A DNA stretch of 24,797 bases from AG41 sp035943095 (GTDB lineage: Bacteria > Gemmatimonadota > Gemmatimonadetes > Gemmatimonadales > GWC2-71-9). A program made the position numbers and the translations under genes. This document shows positions 8,760-15,899 of this stretch, in pieces (position 1 is the first letter of the stretch; each line of letters opens with the position of its first letter). Under the pieces are notes generated by a model. That model was not told the origin of the DNA and did no database searches. It saw only the letters and a list, made by a program, of their open reading frames with translations. The DNA lies in the NCBI GenBank assembly GCA_035943095.1, contig DASZCN010000012.1, forward strand, positions 1 through 24,797, given 5' to 3'.

Positions 8760-9151
8760 CGGTGGGCGATCCCGACGACGAACTCGCCGGGGACGTGATA
8801 CCCTGCTCCCCGCCGGTACGGCGCGATCGAAGTGAGGTACTCGGCATGCGCTTCCTCGCGAGTAGGCTCGTCGAATCGGTCGTAGGCGAGCGCCATGGGG
8901 CCGCCCGCAAAGGCCGCGCCGCACGCGTCGGCCCCCGACTCGTACGCGAGCGTCGTCGATAGGCGCTCAACCGTGATGCCCTCGAACCCTGCCGCTTCCA
9001 GGTTGAGTGCGAGGGTCTCGCCCGTCCCCAGCTGGAAGAAGAGCGGGCGCTGCGGCTCGAGCTGCCGCGCCCAGAAGCGCTCGTAATAAGCAGCGGCCTT
9101 GTCCCAGCCGTACCGTTGGACCCGGCGCTGGAGGCGGGCGTCCATGGTCAC
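8756..9151 (-). CDS. Methyltransferase-derived protein missing its SAM-binding core
   Basis: A 131-residue reading frame that looks like the two ends of a class I SAM methyltransferase joined together. Residues 4-33 (LQRRVQRYGWDKAAAYYERFW) match the N-terminal cap such enzymes start with. From about residue 36 (RPLFFQLGTGE, then AAGFEGITVERL, later YHVPGEFVVG) it matches the C-terminal part. The Rossmann core that should lie between, with a DxGxGxG-type SAM motif, is absent, so a loss of very roughly 150-200 codons without frameshift is inferred. It is probably not a methyltransferase. The frame is nevertheless tightly coupled on both sides: GTGA with the OsmC stop (GTG at 9151; ATG at 9145 possible) and ATGA with the FeS subunit. 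It may be a decaying gene kept for coupling or a small repurposed protein. The identification is from memory of family sequences. Confidence 0.6.
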   Translation of the reverse strand: MTMDARLQRRVQRYGWDKAAAYYERFWARQLEPQRPLFFQLGTGETLALNLEAAGFEGITVERLSTTLAYESGADACGAAFAGGPMALAYDRFDEPTREEAHAEYLTSIAPYRRGAGYHVPGEFVVGIAHR

Positions 9152-9669
9152 CGGATGGAGGCGGTGATGTGCACCTCGCGGCGCAGCGGCACCGCGTTGG
9201 CGAAGTCGTCCCGGTAGGAGCTGTAACGCTCGGCCGTGTCGAGCAGATGGAGCACGTCGGCCTCGGGCGCCGGGCTCTCGACGCGCACGACGTAGCGGAT
9301 TTCGCTATAGCCCGGGCGCACGTCGTCCGCGACACCCAGCTCGCCGCGGGCGTCATAGTCCGCCTGGATCTCCACTTCGAGCGCGTCGAGCGGCACGCCG
9401 AGGCGCGCGGCCCAAAGCGCATAACCGATCGCGGGACAGGAGCCGAGCGCCGTGCGGCCGTACACGCCCGGGTTGGGTCCGGCATTCGAGCCGCCGTACT
9501 TGTCCGTCATGCCGACGGTCATGCGCCAATGGCCTTCCGCGGCTTCGCACTCGAGGCCGGGTCCGAGCCGGACCTTGGTCACGGCAGTCCCCCGGGCGAC
9601 GGCGGGACGAAGGGTGACCGCCTTGACGTTCCGCTCCATCGCCTCTCGCACCCGCTCCGCGCCTTCCAT
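9148..9669 (-). CDS. OsmC-like protein
   Basis: A 173-residue OsmC/Ohr-fold protein. The family core is recognisable in GVYGRTALGSCPAIGYALWAA (in two parts around residue 75-95), LDALEVEIQADYDARGELG, and the C-terminal VLHLLDTAERYSSYRDDF. One cysteine sits in the usual first position (GSCPAI), but the second, resolving cysteine expected near AERYSSYRD is replaced, so classical peroxide reduction is doubtful. I chose the ATG at 9669, which has GAGG about 8 nt upstream; a longer start at 9753 would run over the start of the divergent XDH gene. It is first in the minus-strand molybdenum-hydroxylase operon. OsmC-like proteins are often seen beside such oxidoreductases, but their role there is not established. 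Confidence 0.75.
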   Translation of the reverse strand: MEGAERVREAMERNVKAVTLRPAVARGTAVTKVRLGPGLECEAAEGHWRMTVGMTDKYGGSNAGPNPGVYGRTALGSCPAIGYALWAARLGVPLDALEVEIQADYDARGELGVADDVRPGYSEIRYVVRVESPAPEADVLHLLDTAERYSSYRDDFANAVPLRREVHITASIR

Positions 9670-9734
9670 AGATTCGTCCTCGCTCCCGAGTCCCAGAAGT
9701 TGGCTCACAAAGGGCGCGGCGGAAAGGAGTCTCG
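9670..9734. promoter_or_regulatory. Divergent intergenic region between the two Mo-hydroxylase operons
   Basis: These 65 bp separate the starts of two divergent operons, so promoters for both must lie here or inside the flanking first codons. An AAAGGAG ribosome site (9723-9729) serves the XDH large subunit, and GAGG on the minus strand serves the OsmC gene. I see no convincing -35/-10 pair or operator palindrome. Confidence 0.5.
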
Positions 9735-11960
9735 ATGCGACGTCGCGAGGCACTCGCCAAGCTCACCGGCCGCGAGCAGTACGTCGACGACCTCCCGCTC
9801 GATGGCTTCCTATGGGGCATGACCGTTCGCAGCCCGGCGCCACGAGGCCGAGTGACCGGCGTACGGCTCGGCACGGACGTCGACTGGTCGCAGTGCGTGC
9901 TGGTGGACCACCGCGATATCCTCGGACCGAACGTCGTCGCTCTGATTGAAGAAGACCAGCCGGTGCTCGCCGCCGGTTACGTGCGACACGTCCATGAGCC
10001 CGTGATGCTGGTGGCGCACGCCTCGCGCGAGGCGGCGCGCCGCGCTGTCCGATCGATCGAGGTCACCGTCGCGGCCGAGCCGACGGCCTTGGATTTTCGG
10101 GCCGCCCCGACCCGCGAGCAGATCCAGTACGGCACCGACAACGTCCTCAAGCACCTGAAGATCGAGAAGGGCGACGTGGACCGCGCGCTCGCCCGGGCCC
10201 CCGTGGTCGTGTCGGGCACGTACGAGACCGGGGCGCAGGAGCACGTGTATCTCGAGACCCAGGGCATGATCGCCTATCTCGAGGCCGGCGTGCTGGTGGT
10301 GAAAGGCTCGATGCAGTGTCCGTACTACGTTCTCAAGGCACTGCAGCATGCCCTGGCACGCGACGAGACGCAGGTGCGCGTCATCCAGACACCCACCGGC
10401 GGCGGGTTCGGCGGCAAGGAAGAATTCCCGTCGCACATCGCGCTGCATGCGGCGCTGCTCGCGCTCAAGAGCGGTCGCCCGGTGAAGCTGATCTACGACC
10501 GCGGCGAGGACATGGCCGCCACGACCAAGCGGCACCCCGCGCTGGTGCGCCATCGCACCGGGCTGTCCCGTGACGGCCGGCTCCTGGCTCAGGACATCGA
10601 GGTGGTGATCGACGGCGGGGCTTACGTGACGCTGTCCCCGGTGGTGCTTTCCCGCGCCATCATCCACGCCGCCGGACCTTACGCGTGCGACCACGTGCGG
10701 ATCACCGGACGCGCGATGTTCACCAACGCGGTCCCATTCGGCGCGTTTCGCGGCTTCGGAGCGCCGCAAACGCAGTTCGCCGGTGAGCGGCACATGGATG
10801 TCATCGCGCGCACGCTTGCCGTCGATCCCGTTGAGCTGCGGCGCGTCAATCTCCTGAAGGACGGCCAGACGACCGCGACGGGTCAGGTGATCCAAGACGG
10901 CACCGATCGGCTGGCGGTGATGGAGCGAGCGCTCGAGCTGTCCCGCTACCGGGAGAAAAAGGTTGAGCACGCCGCGTTCAACGCGACACACGACGAGCGG
11001 CGCCGCGGGATGGGGCTGGCGACTTTCTATCACGGTGCGGGGTTCACGGGCGGCGGCGAAGTGGCGCTCCAGTCGCGGTTGCGCGTGGCCGGGCGAGCCG
11101 ACGGTGGCGTCGAAGTCTTGAGCGCCAACATCGAGATGGGCCAGGGCACACTGACGGTGTTCACCGAGCTCGCGGCGGCGCGTTTGGGACTCGAGCCCGA
11201 CGACGTGACGATCGCGGAGGCGGACACCTCACGCGTGCCCAATAGCGGACCCACGGTGGCGTCGCGCACCACGATGATCGTGGGTGGCCTGGTCGAGCGC
11301 GCCGCGGACGACCTGCGTCGCCGTGTCGGGCTCGATAGCTCAGCCCGAGGGCCGACCGTGAAACAGGCGATCCGTCGCTGGCACGTGGACCACCCGGGCG
11401 AGCCGCTCTACGGAGAGGCCGCCTACGAAAAGCCGCCCGGGATCACATGGGACGACAAGGCGTATCGTGGCGATGCCTACGGCGCGTTCGCGTGGGCGAC
11501 CTACGTGGCCGAGGTGGAGGTGGATCTTCGGACGTGCGCCACGCGCGTGTTGGATTTCACGGCCGTCCAGGAAGTCGGCAAGGTGTTGAACCCGACCCTG
11601 GCCCGCGGTCAGGTGCAGGGCGGCGTGGTCCAGGGCATCGGTTGGGCGCTGATGGAGGACTGCAAGTGGCAGGACGGCGCGATGGCCAACAACCAGCTCA
11701 CCAATTATCTGATCCCCACGTCCGACGACGTCCCCGCGATCCGCGTCGCCTTCCTCGAGAACCCTTACCCCTACGGCGCCGGCGGCGCGAAGGGCCTGGG
11801 CGAGCTGCCGATCGACGGCCCCGCCCCCGCGATCGTGAACGCCGTGGCGGCGGCGACGGGCGCGGACGCGCGGGAGATTCCGCTGACGCCCGAGCGCCTG
11901 ATGGAGCTGGTGGACGGTCCATCCGAAGTAGGGGCGCAGCATGCTGCGCCCCTACCGTAG
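9735..11960 (+). CDS. xdhA: Xanthine dehydrogenase, molybdenum-binding subunit
   Basis: A 741-residue catalytic subunit that oxidises hypoxanthine/xanthine to urate. In contrast to the neighbouring form II enzyme, it has the residues that bind purines in characterised XDHs: E229 in GGGFGGKEEFPSH (bovine Glu802 equivalent), R339 in PFGAFRGFGAPQ (Arg880) and the catalytic base E690 in AKGLGELPIDGP (Glu1261). The start is the ATG at 9735 with AAAGGAG 5 nt upstream; the N-terminus is a little short but contains the ALAKLTGREQYVDDLP segment. The last ten residues (V732-P741) are encoded by a perfect 28-bp palindrome, so the natural C-terminus probably ended near MELVDGPSE. First gene of a four-gene operon with FeS, FAD and DUF6986 genes. 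The symbol follows E. coli usage (xdhA = Mo subunit). Confidence 0.9.
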   Translation: MRRREALAKLTGREQYVDDLPLDGFLWGMTVRSPAPRGRVTGVRLGTDVDWSQCVLVDHRDILGPNVVALIEEDQPVLAAGYVRHVHEPVMLVAHASREAARRAVRSIEVTVAAEPTALDFRAAPTREQIQYGTDNVLKHLKIEKGDVDRALARAPVVVSGTYETGAQEHVYLETQGMIAYLEAGVLVVKGSMQCPYYVLKALQHALARDETQVRVIQTPTGGGFGGKEEFPSHIALHAALLALKSGRPVKLIYDRGEDMAATTKRHPALVRHRTGLSRDGRLLAQDIEVVIDGGAYVTLSPVVLSRAIIHAAGPYACDHVRITGRAMFTNAVPFGAFRGFGAPQTQFAGERHMDVIARTLAVDPVELRRVNLLKDGQTTATGQVIQDGTDRLAVMERALELSRYREKKVEHAAFNATHDERRRGMGLATFYHGAGFTGGGEVALQSRLRVAGRADGGVEVLSANIEMGQGTLTVFTELAAARLGLEPDDVTIAEADTSRVPNSGPTVASRTTMIVGGLVERAADDLRRRVGLDSSARGPTVKQAIRRWHVDHPGEPLYGEAAYEKPPGITWDDKAYRGDAYGAFAWATYVAEVEVDLRTCATRVLDFTAVQEVGKVLNPTLARGQVQGGVVQGIGWALMEDCKWQDGAMANNQLTNYLIPTSDDVPAIRVAFLENPYPYGAGGAKGLGELPIDGPAPAIVNAVAAATGADAREIPLTPERLMELVDGPSEVGAQHAAPLP
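11928..11955. repeat. Perfect 28-bp palindrome (REP-like element)
   Basis: The left arm is GTAGGGGCGCAGCA (11928-11941) and the right arm is its exact complement (11942-11955), with no loop. It overlaps the last codons of the XDH large subunit and leaves only 8 nt to the next start. I see no second copy in the window. It looks like a dispersed palindromic repeat or a hairpin that landed at the 3' end of the gene. Confidence 0.85.
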
Positions 11961-11963
11961 ATC

Positions 11964-12425
11964 ATGTCCACCATAAACATCTCGTTCACCCTCAACGGAT
12001 CGCCCACCTCGCTCGAGATCGATCCCGCCGCCCGCCTGCTCGACACCCTGCGCTACCAGCTGTCACTCACCGGCACGAAGGAAGGTTGCGGCGAGGGCGA
12101 GTGCGGCGCTTGCACCGTTTACCTCGATAGCTTGCCGGTCAACTCGTGTCTCATTCCCACATATCAGGTGCGCGACCGGAGCGTGGAGACGATCGAGTCG
12201 CTCGACCCTGCGGCACTCGAGGCGTTCGAGCGGTGCGGCGCCACGCAATGCGGAGCCTGCACGCCCGGCGTGGTGATGACGGCGTGGTGGATACACCGGC
12301 ACGCCGAGCTGCTCCGCACCCACACGATCCGCGAGCTCATGGCGGGGAATCTGTGCCGGTGCACCGGTTACGACGGGATCATCGACTCGGTTCGAGAAGC
12401 ACTCGGGGAAGGGGGAAGGGTGTGA
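11964..12425 (+). CDS. xdhC: Xanthine dehydrogenase, 2Fe-2S subunit
   Basis: A 153-residue iron-sulfur subunit passing electrons from the Mo site to FAD. Both clusters are complete: C42, C47, C50 and C62 (GCGEGECGACTV, then NSC), and C96, C99, C131 and C133 (CGACTPG, NLCRCTGY). The ATG lies 3 nt after the XDH large-subunit stop. No Shine-Dalgarno sequence is visible in the preceding 18 nt, which belong to the palindrome's right arm and the stop, so translation probably depends on coupling with the upstream gene. The symbol follows E. coli usage (xdhC = FeS subunit), not the XdhC maturation chaperone of other species. Confidence 0.9.
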   Translation: MSTINISFTLNGSPTSLEIDPAARLLDTLRYQLSLTGTKEGCGEGECGACTVYLDSLPVNSCLIPTYQVRDRSVETIESLDPAALEAFERCGATQCGACTPGVVMTAWWIHRHAELLRTHTIRELMAGNLCRCTGYDGIIDSVREALGEGGRV

Positions 12426-13258
12426 ACGTTCTGCTTCCGGCGAACGTCCCCGCGGCGCTCGACATACTCGCTCGCGACCCGGCCGCCGTACCCATGGCCG
12501 GCGGCACCGACTTGCTCGTGCATTGGCCGATTCGGCTCGAAGCACACGATCGTACGTACGTCGATCTGTCGCGACTCCACGATCTCAAGCCGCTCACCTG
12601 GAAGGCAGATGAGCTCGTGCTGGGCGGGCTGACGACGTACTGGGACGTGATTCGCGATCAGCAGGCTGGCCGGGACTTTCCCCTGCTGGTCGAGGCCGCC
12701 CGCCAGGTGGGGGCAATCCAGATTCAGGCGCGTGGCACCTGGGTGGGCAACATCGTGAACGCCTCGCCCGCGGCCGACGGCGTGCCCGCGCTCATGGCGT
12801 ACGACGCGACCGTGGTACTCGAGTCTCGCGATGGCAGGGAGGAAGTCCCGCTCGATCGTTTCTACTCGGGCTACAAGGAGATGCGCCGGCGCGCCGATCA
12901 GCTCGTGGTCGCGATCAAGATCCCTCGCCACGCCTACTCGTTCCAGGTGTTCGAGAAGGTCGGCTCGCGACGTGCACAGGCGATCGCGAAAGTCGGCCTG
13001 GCGATCACTCACTCGAGCGCCGGGTGGAGGGTCGTCGCGGCGAGCGTTGCGCCCACCATCCGTCGCTGCACCGCCCTCGAAGGGCTGCTCGAGACCGGCG
13101 CCCGCGTCTCGTCCCCGGAAGATCTCTCCCCTGCCATCGCGCGGGACGTGGCACCGATCGACGACATCCGCTCGAGCGCTCGGTATCGCACCCGCGTGAT
13201 GGCGCGCGTGCTGTACCACGATCTGCGCGAGTTCTGGGGGCGGGGACGTCCCACGTGA
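12422..13258 (+). CDS. xdhB: Xanthine dehydrogenase, FAD-binding subunit
   Basis: A 278-residue flavin subunit. FAD motifs are PMAGGTDLLVHWP (residues 24-36) and TWVGNIVNASPAADG (106-120), followed by the usual YSGYKEMRRRADQLVVAIKIP segment and a C-terminal flavoprotein domain. The start is GTG at 12422, overlapping the FeS-subunit stop as GTGA and preceded by a long purine-rich ribosome site (GGGGAAGGGGGAAGGG). An apparent longer frame to 12146 is the FeS gene read in another frame. The FAD could pass electrons to NAD+ or another acceptor; sequence does not settle this. Confidence 0.9.
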   Translation: MNVLLPANVPAALDILARDPAAVPMAGGTDLLVHWPIRLEAHDRTYVDLSRLHDLKPLTWKADELVLGGLTTYWDVIRDQQAGRDFPLLVEAARQVGAIQIQARGTWVGNIVNASPAADGVPALMAYDATVVLESRDGREEVPLDRFYSGYKEMRRRADQLVVAIKIPRHAYSFQVFEKVGSRRAQAIAKVGLAITHSSAGWRVVAASVAPTIRRCTALEGLLETGARVSSPEDLSPAIARDVAPIDDIRSSARYRTRVMARVLYHDLREFWGRGRPT

Positions 13259-14334
13259 CTTCCCCCCCGCGGCGGCCGGTCCACACGGTGTATGTCAGCG
13301 CGCACTTGTTCCACGCACAGCTTGCCTCGCATTGGGGCCAGCTCGCGTTGCAAGTCCTGAAGATGTACGCCCCGGACGCCCGCGCGCTCGCGACGGCGGT
13401 CGACCACGCTTGCGACGATGACATGTACGCCCGAGTGACGGAGAAGCTCGAACGTGAGCCGGTGGAAGACCTGCGCATCGACTTCGAGGATGGCTTCGGC
13501 CACCGATCGGATGAGGAGGAGGACAGTGCGGCGCGCGCGGCCGCGGTGGAGCTCGCCGCCGACATCACGCGAGCGGCAGCTCCGGTCTCGCGCGGGATAC
13601 GCATCAAAGCCCTCTCTGGCGAGGGGGCTGGCCGCGGCGCCCGCACGCTCGAGCTGTTCCTGACCTCTCTCGTCGAGAAGTGCGGGAGCACGCTCCCGAC
13701 GCCGTTCGCGGTCACGTTACCCAAAGTTGCGAGCGTCGAGGACGTGACCAGACTGGTGCACCTGATCGAGGAACTGGAGGCACGGCTCCACATCGACGGT
13801 GGCGCGCTCAGCGTCGAGCTGATGGTCGAGACACCGAAGGCGATTATGGACTCCGACGGGCGCTGCCCGCTACCGGAACTGGTCGGGGCGGCGCGCGGTC
13901 GCTGCCGGGGCGTGCACTTCGGTGTGTACGACTACTCGGCCGCGCTCGGGATCGCGCCGGCTCATCACGGCTTGCGCCATCCGGCGTGCGATCACGCGCG
14001 ACACGTCATGCAGGTCGCGCTCGTGGGCACGGGCGTCGAGGTCTCAGCAGGCTCGACCAACGTGCTGCCCGTCCCACCACGCGAGAACGTCGTTCGCGCC
14101 TGGCGCATGCACTTCGACGACGTGCGGCACTCGCTCGTGAGCGGGTTCTATCATGGATGGGATCTCCACCCAGCCCAGCTCGTGACGCGCTATGCGGCGG
14201 TGTTCACGTTTCTTACGGAGTGCTTGGTTGCGCCGGCCCCCGGGGGAGCTGTGCTCGAGGATCCGGCGGCGGCCCGAGTCCGTGACGCGCTGCTCGAGCG
14301 CGCGCGAAGCGCCGGGGCGATTCCCCTAGCGTGA
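13255..14334 (+). CDS. DUF6986 family CitE-like (PEP/pyruvate-type TIM barrel) protein
   Basis: A 359-residue protein beginning PPRRPVHTVYVSAHLFHA, the hallmark N-terminus of what I recall as DUF6986, a relative of citrate lyase beta/HpcH aldolases. Features of the fold are a metal-site-like LRIDFEDGFG (73-81), LPKVASVEDV, ELMVETPKAI and HFGVYDYSAALGI. The start is GTG at 13255, overlapping the XDH FAD-subunit stop (GTGA), so it belongs to the xanthine dehydrogenase operon. Relatives also occur beside allantoin-degradation and malate synthase genes in actinobacteria (recalled, not checked). CitE-like proteins cleave or form C-C bonds with glyoxylate or acyl-CoA, so a role in consuming glyoxylate from ureidoglycolate is plausible, but not shown. 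It ends 2 bp from the convergent puuD stop. Confidence 0.7.
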   Translation: MTSPPRRPVHTVYVSAHLFHAQLASHWGQLALQVLKMYAPDARALATAVDHACDDDMYARVTEKLEREPVEDLRIDFEDGFGHRSDEEEDSAARAAAVELAADITRAAAPVSRGIRIKALSGEGAGRGARTLELFLTSLVEKCGSTLPTPFAVTLPKVASVEDVTRLVHLIEELEARLHIDGGALSVELMVETPKAIMDSDGRCPLPELVGAARGRCRGVHFGVYDYSAALGIAPAHHGLRHPACDHARHVMQVALVGTGVEVSAGSTNVLPVPPRENVVRAWRMHFDDVRHSLVSGFYHGWDLHPAQLVTRYAAVFTFLTECLVAPAPGGAVLEDPAAARVRDALLERARSAGAIPLA

Positions 14335-14336
14335 CA

Positions 14337-15542
14337 CTACCTGAGCGGCGCACCCGCGCGGATCCAGTTCCCGAGTAGCTCCCGCTCGTCAGGGGTCATC
14401 CCCGTGAGGTTGGCAAGCGGCATGGTCTGAGCGTCGACGGCGACCGCCAGGATGCGCGGCGCGTTGGCGCGGATCTGGTCCGGCGTGTCGAGCATCACGC
14501 CGAGCGGCGCGACGGGCATCCCCGGTTGAGTAGGCGCGCTCGAATGGCATCCCGCGCAGCGGCGCGCCACGATCACTCGTACGTCCGCGAACGCCGCACC
14601 CCCGCCTCCATCGTTCGACTGTAAAGGACGGGTGCGCGGCGCCGTGACGAATGCGAGCCCTACGAGCCCGAGCGCCGCCGCCGGCAGGAGCCAGACGTTC
14701 CGACGACCCTGGTTCCGCAGGTTGAACCAGTGCCGCGTCCCCACTCCGATCACCGCCAGCGCGGCGAGGATCGCCCAGTTGAGCGGATGCCCGTAGGTCG
14801 CGGGATAGTGACTGCTCACCATGATGAAGAGCACCGGCAGCGTCAGGTAGTTGTTGTGGAGCGAGCGGAGCGCCGCTTGCTTCCCACGAGCCGCGTCGGG
14901 CGATCGCCCCTGCGCCATCGCCGCCACCATCTCCTTCTGAGAAGGGATGATCACCATCAGAACGTTGGCGGCCATGATCGTTCCGATCGCGGCGCCGACG
15001 TGGATGTACGCGGCGCGCGGGCTCAGCACGCGTGTCAGCCCCCACGTCAGCACGGTGCCGAGGACGAACAGCACTGCTGAGAGGGCGAGTGGCTTGGCGC
15101 CGAGGCGCGACCGGCACAGCGCGTCGTACACAAGCCAGCTCACGACCAGCACACCGACGCCGACCCCCACCCCCGCGACCGGCGAGAGGTGCCCAGGCCC
15201 GGGCTCGACGAGAAACGATACAGCGCCCGCGTAGTAGATCAGCACGAGCAGGAGGAAGCCCGTCAGCCACGTCGCGTACGCTTCCCACTTGAACCAGTGC
15301 AGCGTGCCGGGGAGGTGCGCAGGGGCTATGGCGTATTTCACCACCCGGTAGAACCCGCCGCCGTGCACCGACCAGAGCTCGCCCGCGACGCCCGGCTCCG
15401 ACCGATTGGACAGGGGCGGGGGCGGGGCGAGCCGGCTGTTCAGCCAATTGAAGTAGAACGACGTGCCGGTCCACGCGACGCCGGTGATCACGTGGGTCCA
15501 CCGGAGCGCGAGGTTGAGCCACTGGCCGAGATGGGCGTCCAT
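14337..15542 (-). CDS. puuD: Membrane urate oxidase PuuD with C-terminal cytochrome c domain
   Basis: A 401-residue integral membrane protein that oxidises urate to 5-hydroxyisourate. The N-terminal Urate_ox_N domain (PF06181 type) has about eight hydrophobic segments and the family landmarks RWTHVITGVAWTGTSFYFNWLN, FYRVVKYAI, GTLHWFKWEAY and SLHNNYLTLPVLFIMVSSHYP (each in part). After a linker comes a cytochrome c domain with the haem motif CAGCH at about residues 329-333 and a likely axial methionine in AQTMP (about 374). Electrons therefore go to the respiratory chain, not directly to O2 with H2O2 as in cofactor-free uricase. The ATG at 15542 follows an in-frame TTG at 15545; no good ribosome site is visible. 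Last gene of the allantoin operon, 18 nt after the HIU hydrolase stop. Confidence 0.9.
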   Translation of the reverse strand: MDAHLGQWLNLALRWTHVITGVAWTGTSFYFNWLNSRLAPPPPLSNRSEPGVAGELWSVHGGGFYRVVKYAIAPAHLPGTLHWFKWEAYATWLTGFLLLVLIYYAGAVSFLVEPGPGHLSPVAGVGVGVGVLVVSWLVYDALCRSRLGAKPLALSAVLFVLGTVLTWGLTRVLSPRAAYIHVGAAIGTIMAANVLMVIIPSQKEMVAAMAQGRSPDAARGKQAALRSLHNNYLTLPVLFIMVSSHYPATYGHPLNWAILAALAVIGVGTRHWFNLRNQGRRNVWLLPAAALGLVGLAFVTAPRTRPLQSNDGGGGAAFADVRVIVARRCAGCHSSAPTQPGMPVAPLGVMLDTPDQIRANAPRILAVAVDAQTMPLANLTGMTPDERELLGNWIRAGAPLR

Positions 15543-15560
15543 CAACAGGCGGCAGGCGGC

Positions 15561-15899
15561 TCAGCTGCCGCGGTATGTCGTGTAGCCGAACGGGCTCACG
15601 AGGAGAGGCACGTGGTAGTGCTCCGTGTCGCGGAGGTCGAACACGATCTCGATAAACGGATGGAACGACGCCACGCCCTGAGCCTTGAAGTACGTGCCCG
15701 TGTCGAACCGGAGGCGGTACGTGCCGGTCGGGTTCTTGAGACCCTCGGGCAGCAGGTTCGCCACCCGGCCGGAGGCGTCGGTCCGCGCGGCGGCGAGCTC
15801 GGTCCAGGCCTCGCCCGCGCGGCGCGACAAAGACACCGCGATATCGGCGGCGGGTCGTCCCCGCGCGGTATCGAGCACGTGCGTCGTGATTCCTGTCAT
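15561..15899 (-). CDS. uraH: 5-hydroxyisourate hydrolase (transthyretin-like)
   Basis: A 112-residue enzyme converting 5-hydroxyisourate to OHCU. It has the diagnostic THVLDTARGRPA start with catalytic H7, an arginine at residue 45, HYHVPLLVSPFGYTTYRGS with H96, and the invariant C-terminal YRGS tetrapeptide. Length is standard, with no signal peptide, so it is cytoplasmic. The ATG at 15899 overlaps the OHCU decarboxylase stop (ATGA). Acting directly after PuuD, it matches pathway order in reverse along the operon. Confidence 0.93.
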   Translation of the reverse strand: MTGITTHVLDTARGRPAADIAVSLSRRAGEAWTELAAARTDASGRVANLLPEGLKNPTGTYRLRFDTGTYFKAQGVASFHPFIEIVFDLRDTEHYHVPLLVSPFGYTTYRGS

